Shown here in pieces: positions 1-5,195 of a stretch of DNA of 5,715 nt. The stretch lies in the NCBI GenBank assembly GCA_031178565.1, contig JAPSIU010000196.1, positions 1 through 5,715 on the forward strand, given 5' to 3'. The position numbers and the translations under genes are program-made. Every line of letters begins with the position of its first letter. Positions within the stretch are counted from its first letter, which is position 1. The notes beneath the pieces were generated by a model. The model worked only from the letters and a program-made list of their open reading frames with translations, was not told the origin of the DNA and ran no database searches. The DNA comes from Leucobacter sp. (GTDB lineage: Bacteria; Actinomycetota; Actinomycetes; Actinomycetales; Microbacteriaceae).

Positions 1-2
1 GC

Positions 3-515
3 GTCATCGTGAACACCGTCGCGCTCAACGGCATGACCACCTACACCGCGAGCATGGCGCTGCAGTCCATCGGCGTCCCGATCCGGCGCATCCCCTCGGC
101 GATCCTCATCGGCGCTCTCGGAACGGCGTTCACCATCGTCCTCGTGCTCTCCACGAGCCTCATCGACGCCGTCAATCTGATGCTGCAGTTCCTGCTCATC
201 ATCTCGGCGCCCACCATGGCGGTCTACGTGACCGACATCGTGCTGCGCCGCAATCGCTACGATGGGCTCGACCTCTTCGACGAGCGCCGCGGCTCGCCGT
301 ACTGGTACACGGGAGGCTTCGGGATCCCGGGCCTCGTCTCGGTCGTGGCCGGCGGCGTCGCGACCGCGCTCTTCCTGTCTACCGACATCTGGACCGGACC
401 GCTCGGTGTGGCGCTCGGCTACATCGACCTCTCCGTGCCCGTGGGCATGCTCGTCTCGGTCCTGCTCTACTCGGCGCTCGCGGGACGAGGGGTGCGCGGC
501 CGCTCTGGCTCGTAA
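3..515 (+). CDS. NCS1-family purine/cytosine permease-like symporter, C-terminal part (5' end outside window)
   Basis: This is the C-terminal 170 residues of a membrane transporter whose frame is open to the left edge, so the true start lies outside; the GTG at position 9 is an internal valine codon. The fragment resembles nucleobase:cation symporter-1 proteins (cytosine/purine/allantoin permeases), which import nucleobases or related compounds with a cation. Supporting stretches are YTASMALQSIGVPIRR (residues 14-29), APTMAVYVTD (69-78) and SPYWYTGGF (98-106), a pattern I associate with this family. Four hydrophobic segments are visible at about residues 32-50, 56-80, 107-126 and 145-160, followed by a short basic tail ending in TAA. 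Family members usually have about 12 membrane segments and 450-550 residues, so roughly two thirds is missing. The gene converges with smpB and has no visible functional tie to the minus-strand genes. The substrate cannot be told from this fragment. Confidence 0.8.
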   Translation, partial: VIVNTVALNGMTTYTASMALQSIGVPIRRIPSAILIGALGTAFTIVLVLSTSLIDAVNLMLQFLLIISAPTMAVYVTDIVLRRNRYDGLDLFDERRGSPYWYTGGFGIPGLVSVVAGGVATALFLSTDIWTGPLGVALGYIDLSVPVGMLVSVLLYSALAGRGVRGRSGS

Positions 516-518
516 GTA

Positions 519-570
519 CCCGCTGCCGCACTCGTGTCGGGATGCTCCACCCGGCACGACCGCGAGCGGG
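519..570. terminator. Two-part inverted repeat between convergent genes, candidate bidirectional terminator
   Basis: The 59-base gap between the permease stop and the smpB stop holds nested complementary arms. The inner stem pairs CGTGTCGGG (533-541) with CCCGGCACG (550-558), nine pairs including one G-T wobble, around the 8-base loop 542-549. An outer stem pairs CCCGCT (519-524) with AGCGGG (565-570), separated from the inner one by an internal loop. The position, just past both stop codons, fits transcription termination in both directions. There is no T-run on either side, so a classical intrinsic terminator is not met; GC-rich hairpins without T-tracts are common at gene ends in actinobacteria, but function here is inferred. 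Confidence 0.5.
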
Positions 571-574
571 ACGC

Positions 575-1051
575 CTACTCCCCCATGTGCTTGCGCGAGG
601 CGATCGCACGATCCGCCTCGCGCCGGTCCTGGCGCTCCCGGAGCGTCTGCCGCTTGTCGTACTCCTTCTTGCCCCGCGCGAGCGCGATCTCGACCTTCGC
701 GCGGCCGTCGAGGAAGTAGAGCCGCAGCGGCACGATGGTCATGCCGCCCTCGCGGGTCTTCTGGTAGAGCTTGTCGATCTGCTGCCGATGCAGCAGCAGC
801 TTCCGCTTCCGACGCGGCGAGTGATTCGTCCAGGAGCCGTTGAGGTACTCCGGGATGTACGCGGCGTCGAGCCACGCCTCGCCACGCTCGATGAACACGT
901 ACCCGTCGACGAGCGACGCCCGGCCCATGCGCAGCGACTTCACCTCGCTGCCGGTCAGCACCATGCCGGCCTCGAAGGTGTCGACGATGTGGTACTCGTG
1001 CCGCGCCTTCTTGTTCGAGGCGATCAGCTTCTCGCCGGTCTCCTTGGGCAT
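575..1051 (-). CDS. smpB: SsrA-binding protein SmpB
   Basis: SmpB binds the tRNA-like part of tmRNA and brings it to stalled ribosomes for trans-translation. The 158-residue product matches the family in length. Family stretches are IASNKKARHEY (residues 10-20), GSEVKSLR (34-41) followed by GRASLVDGYV (43-52) in the beta-barrel core, the basic HSPRRKRKLLLH (78-89), and GKKEYDKR (127-134), which begins the basic C-terminal tail that enters the ribosome's mRNA channel. I chose the ATG at 1051 because MPKETGEK is the usual N-terminus and GAGAGG lies 8-9 bases upstream; a GTG at 1057, two codons earlier, is 5 bases from AGGAG and is a real alternative. The gene is last in the minus-strand run, 57 bases after ftsX. 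No tmRNA gene follows it in the gap before the convergent permease gene. Confidence 0.97.
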   Translation of the reverse strand: MPKETGEKLIASNKKARHEYHIVDTFEAGMVLTGSEVKSLRMGRASLVDGYVFIERGEAWLDAAYIPEYLNGSWTNHSPRRKRKLLLHRQQIDKLYQKTREGGMTIVPLRLYFLDGRAKVEIALARGKKEYDKRQTLRERQDRREADRAIASRKHMGE

Positions 1052-1059
1052 GCTCACAT

Positions 1060-1068
1060 CCTCTCCTC
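1060..1068 (-). promoter_or_regulatory. Shine-Dalgarno sequence of smpB
   Basis: GAGGAGAGG on the minus strand contains two overlapping purine-rich cores. GGAG lies 5 bases before GTG 1057, and the distal GAGG lies 8 bases before ATG 1051. The site therefore supports a start in this small interval but does not by itself decide between the two codons. Confidence 0.7.
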
Positions 1069-1108
1069 GAACCGCTGTCGGCGCGAAGAACCAGCTTAGC
1101 GCAGGCCT

Positions 1109-2023
1109 CTACACCCGCAGGTACCGGGTGATCGCGATCTTCGCGGCGATCGAGGAGAGGATCACACCGACGAGGATGAGCACCGGCGGCACGAGCAGCG
1201 ATTGCTCGACCGTGATGTAACTCGTGAACGGCACCTCGGTCACGAGGAAGCCCTGCACGAAGAACTTCACCATCGCGACCGACGCCGCTCCGGCGAGCAC
1301 CGCCCCGATCAGCGCCGCGATGATGCCCTCCAGGATGAAGGGGGTCTGGATGAACCGGTTCGAGGCGCCCACCAGGCGCATGATCCCGATCTCCCGCCTG
1401 CGAGAGTACGCGGAGAGGCGGATCGTCGTCGAGATCAGCAGCATGGCCGCGACGAGCATCAGGCCCGCGATCGCGATGGCCGTGTAACTGGCGACGCCGA
1501 GGTAGAGGAAGATCCGATCGAGCAGCGTGCGCTGGTCGGACACGCTCTGCACACCCGGGATCCCCGAGAAGGTCTCCTGGATCACGTCGGAGCGGGAAGG
1601 ATCCTCGAGCTTGATCCAGAAGGTCTGGTTCAGCTGCTCGGGGCGGGTGATGTCCACGATCGGATTGCCCTCGAACTGCCGGGTGAACTCCTCGTAGGCC
1701 TCCTCGTGGTCCACGAAGAAGTAGTCGTCGATGTACGGCTTGAGCGTGTCGGAGTTCAGCGCGTCCTCGACCGCCTGGATCTCCTCCTCGCCGGCGTCCG
1801 CGCCCGCGCACGTCGCACTCTGGTCGAAGGAGGTGCAGAGGTAGACCGCCACCTGGGCGCGGTCGTACCAGAACGTCTTCATCTGCTGGATCTGCATCTG
1901 CATGAGGATCGCGGCGCCGACGAAGGTCAGCGACACGAAGGTCACAAGGATCACCGAAATGACCACCGACATATTGCGGCGCAGGCCGTTCCAGACCTCG
2001 CCGAGTACCAGGCCCACTCTCAT
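1109..2023 (-). CDS. ftsX: Cell division protein FtsX, membrane subunit of the FtsEX complex
   Basis: FtsX anchors the ATPase FtsE at the division site and passes its conformational change to peptidoglycan hydrolases outside the membrane. The 304 residues show the expected layout: a short cytoplasmic N-terminus, membrane segment 1 at about 18-41, an extracytoplasmic domain at about 42-175, and three further segments at about 177-199, 226-250 and 276-297. SAYSRRREIGIMRLVGAS (204-221), between segments 2 and 3, is the characteristic conserved cytoplasmic stretch of FtsX. The extracytoplasmic domain has two cysteines (C63, C72) and an aromatic stretch DDYFF (99-103) in the part where actinobacterial FtsX contacts hydrolases of the RipC type; that contact is known from mycobacteria and only inferred here. 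The ATG overlaps the ftsE stop in ATGA. Only a poor GGGG-type Shine-Dalgarno precedes it, so translation is probably coupled to ftsE. Confidence 0.97.
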   Translation of the reverse strand: MRVGLVLGEVWNGLRRNMSVVISVILVTFVSLTFVGAAILMQMQIQQMKTFWYDRAQVAVYLCTSFDQSATCAGADAGEEEIQAVEDALNSDTLKPYIDDYFFVDHEEAYEEFTRQFEGNPIVDITRPEQLNQTFWIKLEDPSRSDVIQETFSGIPGVQSVSDQRTLLDRIFLYLGVASYTAIAIAGLMLVAAMLLISTTIRLSAYSRRREIGIMRLVGASNRFIQTPFILEGIIAALIGAVLAGAASVAMVKFFVQGFLVTEVPFTSYITVEQSLLVPPVLILVGVILSSIAAKIAITRYLRV

Positions 2024-3177
2024 CGCACCGGCCCCACATCCGTCTGATCGCTGTCGTCCTTGCGGTCGAGGCCGAGGTGCTCGGCGAGGCTGCCGGTCTC
2101 GGACATCCGAACCGCGTCCATCGGCCTGTCGGGATCGAGGAAGCCGGGTATGCGCCGGTTCTGCGGCGAGATCCCGTGACGCACGGTCTCATCGAGGTCG
2201 TCGCCTTCGTCGTCTTCGCCGTCATCGCCGAGGGGGTGAGGCTCCTCGAACACCGACGCCTCCTTCCGCGGCGGCTCGGGAGCGGAATCGTCGGGCACCG
2301 TGCCGGAGGCGGGCGCGGTCGACAGCGCGGTCGCGGGCTCCGCGGCGGGAGTCGGATCGTCGGCGGGCGCCTGCTCCGTCGCGGGCGCCGAGGCCGCCTG
2401 CCCCTCCGGAGAGAGCGCCGCGCGCACGACGGCCTCCGTCGTGCGCAGCACCTGCACCCCCTCCTCGGAGAGATCGGCGACCGGGATCGATGCGGTCTCG
2501 CCGTAGCCGCCGCCGATCTCGTCGCGTACGACGACACCCTGGGAGAGCTCGACGACACGCTGCTGCATGATGTCGACGAACGTGGCCTCGTGCGTCGCCA
2601 TCACGACGGTCGTGCCGGAGGCGTTGATCGCGCGGAGCAGTTGCATGATGCCGAGGCTCGTCGCGGGATCCAGATTACCCGTGGGCTCGTCGGCGAGCAG
2701 GATCGCGGGCTTGTTCACGATGGCGCGGGCGATGGCGACGCGCTGCTGCTCGCCGCCCGAGAGCTCGTGCGGGAAGCGCTTCTCCTTGTTCGCGAGCCCC
2801 ACCATCTCGAGTGTGTCGGGAACCGCCTCCTGAATGAAGCCCCGCGACTTGCCGATCACCTGGAGGGTGAACGCGACATTGTCGTACACGGTCTTGTTCG
2901 TGAGCAGACGGAAGTCCTGGAACACGGTGCCGAGATTGCGGCGGAAGTAGGGAACCTTCCGCGACGAGATCTTGCTGAGGTCCTGTCCGAGCACGTGGAT
3001 CTTCCCGACGCTCGGCTGGTCCTCGCGCAGGATCAGGCGCAGGCAGCTCGATTTTCCTGAGCCGGAAGCGCCGACGATGAACACGAACTCGCCCCGATCG
3101 ACCTTCAGGTCGATGCCCTCGAGCGCGGGTTTCGCGGTGCCCCGGTATTTCTTGGTGACGTTCTCAAAGAGGATCAT
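2020..3177 (-). CDS. ftsE: Cell division ATP-binding protein FtsE with long C-terminal extension
   Basis: FtsE is the cytoplasmic ATPase of FtsEX, which controls cell-wall hydrolysis at division. Residues 1-225 form a complete ABC domain: Walker A GASGSGKS (36-43), Q-loop Q87 in VFQDF, signature LSGGEQQR (139-146), Walker B ILLADEP (159-165), D-loop NLD (168-170) and H-loop H196. The family is usually about 225-230 residues; this protein has 385. The extra 155 or so residues are low-complexity: Ala/Pro-rich at about 255-305, strongly acidic at 318-330 (GDDGEDDEGDDLD), then a more structured-looking end with RRIPGFLDPDRP (341-352) and SLAEHLGLDRK (363-373). The frame is continuous into the ATGA overlap with ftsX, so the tail is not a misread. 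The ATG at 3177 gives the expected MILFENVTKKY; no good Shine-Dalgarno precedes it. prfB ends 77 bases upstream. Confidence 0.97.
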   Translation of the reverse strand: MILFENVTKKYRGTAKPALEGIDLKVDRGEFVFIVGASGSGKSSCLRLILREDQPSVGKIHVLGQDLSKISSRKVPYFRRNLGTVFQDFRLLTNKTVYDNVAFTLQVIGKSRGFIQEAVPDTLEMVGLANKEKRFPHELSGGEQQRVAIARAIVNKPAILLADEPTGNLDPATSLGIMQLLRAINASGTTVVMATHEATFVDIMQQRVVELSQGVVVRDEIGGGYGETASIPVADLSEEGVQVLRTTEAVVRAALSPEGQAASAPATEQAPADDPTPAAEPATALSTAPASGTVPDDSAPEPPRKEASVFEEPHPLGDDGEDDEGDDLDETVRHGISPQNRRIPGFLDPDRPMDAVRMSETGSLAEHLGLDRKDDSDQTDVGPVR

Positions 3178-3186
3178 GACGCATCG

Positions 3187-3192
3187 ACCATA
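3187..3192 (-). promoter_or_regulatory. Possible -10 element for a leaderless ftsE transcript
   Basis: TATGGT on the minus strand fits the TANNNT pattern of housekeeping actinobacterial promoters. It ends 9 bases before the ftsE ATG, so a start site 6-8 bases downstream would fall within 1-3 bases of the ATG, giving an essentially leaderless mRNA. This would agree with the missing Shine-Dalgarno sequence. No recognisable -35 hexamer lies 16-18 bases upstream, where the sequence is C/G-rich, and there is no extended -10 TG. This is a weak call. Confidence 0.2.
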
Positions 3193-3254
3193 CGCCCGAT
3201 GCCTGAGGGGGCCGCGCAGGCGCGCTGGACTTTCCGCATCCGAGCGGCAGAGCG

Positions 3255-4370
3255 TCAGTCGTGCTGCGAGAGCGAGCGCCAGCGGATCCCGGCCGCGATG
3301 AAACCGTCGAGGTCGCCGTCGAACACGGCGTCGGGCTGCGACGACTCGTGCCCCGTGCGCAGGTCCTTCACGAGCTGCTGACCGTAGAGGAAGTAGGAGC
3401 GGATCTGGTCGCCCCAGCTCGCAGTGACGGATCCCGCGAGTTCCTTCTTCTTCGCGGCCTCCTGCTCCTTCTGCAGCAGCAGGAGCCGGGTCTGCAGCAG
3501 GCGCATGGCGGCCGCGCGGTTCTGGATCTGCGACTTCTCGTTCTGCATCGAGATGACGATGCCCGTCGGGAGGTGCGTGATGCGCACCGCGGAGTCGGTG
3601 GTGTTCACCGACTGGCCGCCGGGGCCCGACGAGCGGAACACATCGACGCGGATGTCGTTCTCGGGGATGTCGACCTCGGTCGCCTCCTCGAGCAGGGGGA
3701 TCACCTCCACCCCGGCGAAGCTGGTCTGCCGCTTGTCGGCGGAACCGAACGGGCTGATGCGCGCGAGGCGATGGGTACCCGCCTCGACCGAGAGCGTGCC
3801 GAAGGCGTAGGGCGCGTCGACCTCGAAGGTGGCCGACTTGATGCCGGCGCCCTCGGCGTACGAGGTGTCGAGCACCTTGCTCGAGTAGCCGTGCTGCTCG
3901 GCCCAGCGCAGATACATGCGCAGCAGCATCTCGGCGAAGTCCGTCGCGTCGTCTCCGCCCGCGCCGGAGCGGATCGTGACGACTGCGGCGCGCTCGTCGT
4001 ACTCCCCCGACAGCATGGTCTGCACCTCGAGCTCCTGGATGAGCGTCTCGAGAGAACGGAGCTCCTCGGTCGCCTCCTGCGCCGAGTCCTCGTCCTCGGC
4101 CTCCTGCGCCAGCTCGATCAGCACCTCGAGGTCGTCGAGACGGGACTCGACGCCGCGCAACCGCTTCACCCGCGCCTGCCGGTGGGACAGACCGCTCGTC
4201 ACCTGCTGCGCCGCAGCGGGATCGTTCCAGAGATCGGGCGCCGCGGCCTGCCCCTCGAGCTCCGCGATCTCGCGCTCGAGCTTCGGCAGATCCGTCACCG
4301 CCGCGATGTCGGCGTAGGTGGAACGGAGTGCACGAATGCGGGAGTTGAAATCGAGATCGAGCATGGTCAC
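3255..4370 (-). CDS. prfB: Peptide chain release factor 2 (RF2)
   Basis: RF2 recognises UGA and UAA in the ribosomal A site and triggers peptide release. The 371-residue product contains both decisive motifs: the stop-codon reading tripeptide SPF (206-208) in RISPFGS, which marks RF2 rather than RF1, and the catalytic GGQ (251-253) in SSGPGGQSVN. SGAGGDDATDFAEML (135-149) and the C-terminal DGDLDGF-AGIRWR are also typical. The N-terminal part (about 30-125) is the helical domain 1. The frame is uninterrupted, so the autoregulatory +1 frameshift at an early in-frame UGA, known from E. coli, is absent, as is common in high-GC actinobacteria. I chose GTG 4370, since GGAAGAG lies 8 bases upstream; ATG 4364 would be 14 bases away. 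The gene starts 24 bases after the potC stop and itself ends in TGA. Confidence 0.97.
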   Translation of the reverse strand: MTMLDLDFNSRIRALRSTYADIAAVTDLPKLEREIAELEGQAAAPDLWNDPAAAQQVTSGLSHRQARVKRLRGVESRLDDLEVLIELAQEAEDEDSAQEATEELRSLETLIQELEVQTMLSGEYDERAAVVTIRSGAGGDDATDFAEMLLRMYLRWAEQHGYSSKVLDTSYAEGAGIKSATFEVDAPYAFGTLSVEAGTHRLARISPFGSADKRQTSFAGVEVIPLLEEATEVDIPENDIRVDVFRSSGPGGQSVNTTDSAVRITHLPTGIVISMQNEKSQIQNRAAAMRLLQTRLLLLQKEQEAAKKKELAGSVTASWGDQIRSYFLYGQQLVKDLRTGHESSQPDAVFDGDLDGFIAAGIRWRSLSQHD

Positions 4371-4378
4371 TTAGCTTA

Positions 4379-4385
4379 CTCTTCC
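4379..4385 (-). promoter_or_regulatory. Shine-Dalgarno-like site that decides the prfB start
   Basis: GGAAGAG on the minus strand sits in the 24-base gap after the potC stop. It is 8 bases from GTG 4370 and 14 bases from ATG 4364, which favours the GTG start. The match to the anti-Shine-Dalgarno sequence is only moderate. Confidence 0.5.
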
Positions 4386-4394
4386 GACGAGCCG

Positions 4395-5195
4395 CTACTG
4401 CCGCGCCATCCGTTTCTGCCGGTTGATCCGCGTGACCTGGACGATGACCACGAGGACGATGGCGCCGATGAACACCATCGAGGCGAGCACGTTGGCCTGG
4501 GCCGGGACGCCGCGCAGGGCCGAGGTGTAGATGAACTTCGGGAGGGTGTTCGCGGTGCCTGCGTTGAAGTTCGTGATGATGAAGTCGTCGAACGACAGCG
4601 CGAAGCTGAGCAGGGCGGCGCCGATGATCCCGGGCATCAGCATCGGGAGCGTGATCCGCCAGAACACCTGCCCCGGCGAGGCGTAGAGATCCCGGCCGGC
4701 CTCCTCGATCGCGGGGTTCAGACTCGCGACGCGCGCCTTGACCGCGACCACGACGTAGGAGATGCAGAACATCGTGTGGGCGAGGATGATCGTGCCGATG
4801 CCCTTCTCCACTCCCGCGAGGAGGAACTGGGCCGCCAGACCGGCGCCGAGCACGACCTCCGGCGTCGCCATCGGCGTGAACAGCAGCAGGCTGATCGTGG
4901 AGCGGAACCTGAAGCGGTACCGGACCAGCGCGATCGCGATCGCGCTCCCGAGCACGGTCGCAATGAGCGTGGCCACCGCACCGATGAGGATGCTGTTGCT
5001 GAACGCCTCGCAGACGTTGGGCGCGCCGCACGGGTTCGCCCAGTTGTCGAGGGTGAAGCCGCGCCAGGTGATGTTGTTGCGGCCCGCGTCGTTGAAGGAG
5101 AACACGATCACGTGCAGGATCGGCAGCAGCAGGTAGACGAGCGCGATCGTGCCGACCACGGGCACGAAGGCCCGTCCCAGGCTGAACTTGTTCAC
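4395..5195 (-). CDS. potC: Spermidine/putrescine-type ABC transporter permease, PotC-like
   Basis: This is one of the two membrane subunits of a polyamine-type ABC importer. The 266 residues carry about six hydrophobic segments (near 11-34, 66-91, 102-126, 133-153, 187-207 and 236-256) and the cytoplasmic EAA-type coupling loop EEAGRDLYASP--ITLP (164-184), through which the permease contacts its ATPase. FTLDNW (47-52), VRYRFRFRS (91-99) and SFDDFIITNFN (201-211) are stretches I associate with PotC. In the EAA motif the usual glycine at position 7 is Tyr171. The first extracytoplasmic loop holds a cysteine pair (C56, C62). The GTG start overlaps the potB stop in GTGA and has a good GGAGG 7 bases upstream. 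The exact substrate (spermidine, putrescine or a related cation) is not proved; ATPase and binding-protein genes are not in the window. Confidence 0.9.
   Translation of the reverse strand: MNKFSLGRAFVPVVGTIALVYLLLPILHVIVFSFNDAGRNNITWRGFTLDNWANPCGAPNVCEAFSNSILIGAVATLIATVLGSAIAIALVRYRFRFRSTISLLLFTPMATPEVVLGAGLAAQFLLAGVEKGIGTIILAHTMFCISYVVVAVKARVASLNPAIEEAGRDLYASPGQVFWRITLPMLMPGIIGAALLSFALSFDDFIITNFNAGTANTLPKFIYTSALRGVPAQANVLASMVFIGAIVLVVIVQVTRINRQKRMARQ

Noticed and set aside
262..1099. Plus-strand frames at 262-843 and 542-1099 and a minus-strand frame at 379-609.
   Set aside because: They overlap the permease and smpB coding regions in other frames, are rich in Arg/Ser/Ala, and have no plausible start context.
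1058..1108. A TAAGCT hexamer between ftsX and smpB as a promoter -10 element.
   Set aside because: It fits TANNNT, but no -35-like hexamer lies at the right distance, and a single such hexamer is expected by chance.
1202..3060. Long plus-strand open frames opposite ftsX and ftsE (1202-2047 and 2077-3060).
   Set aside because: They are antisense shadows of ftsX and ftsE with biased, repetitive composition and no family resemblance.
3178..3254. Small hairpins in the prfB-ftsE gap as a terminator or attenuator.
   Set aside because: The possible stems are only four base pairs (CCGC/GCGG and CGCG/CGCG) and no T-run follows.
3255..4370. Programmed +1 frameshift in prfB.
   Set aside because: The frame is continuous from the start codon and aligns at the N-terminus with single-frame actinobacterial RF2; no early in-frame TGA preceded by a slippery CTT is present.
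3178..5031. The ftsE frame stays open upstream for about 1850 bases, which would give a 1003-residue protein fused to FtsE.
   Set aside because: That stretch runs out of frame across prfB and potC, both of which are clear full-length genes; its translation is Arg/Gly/Ala-rich, the usual shadow of high third-position GC. FtsE proper begins at the expected MILFENV.
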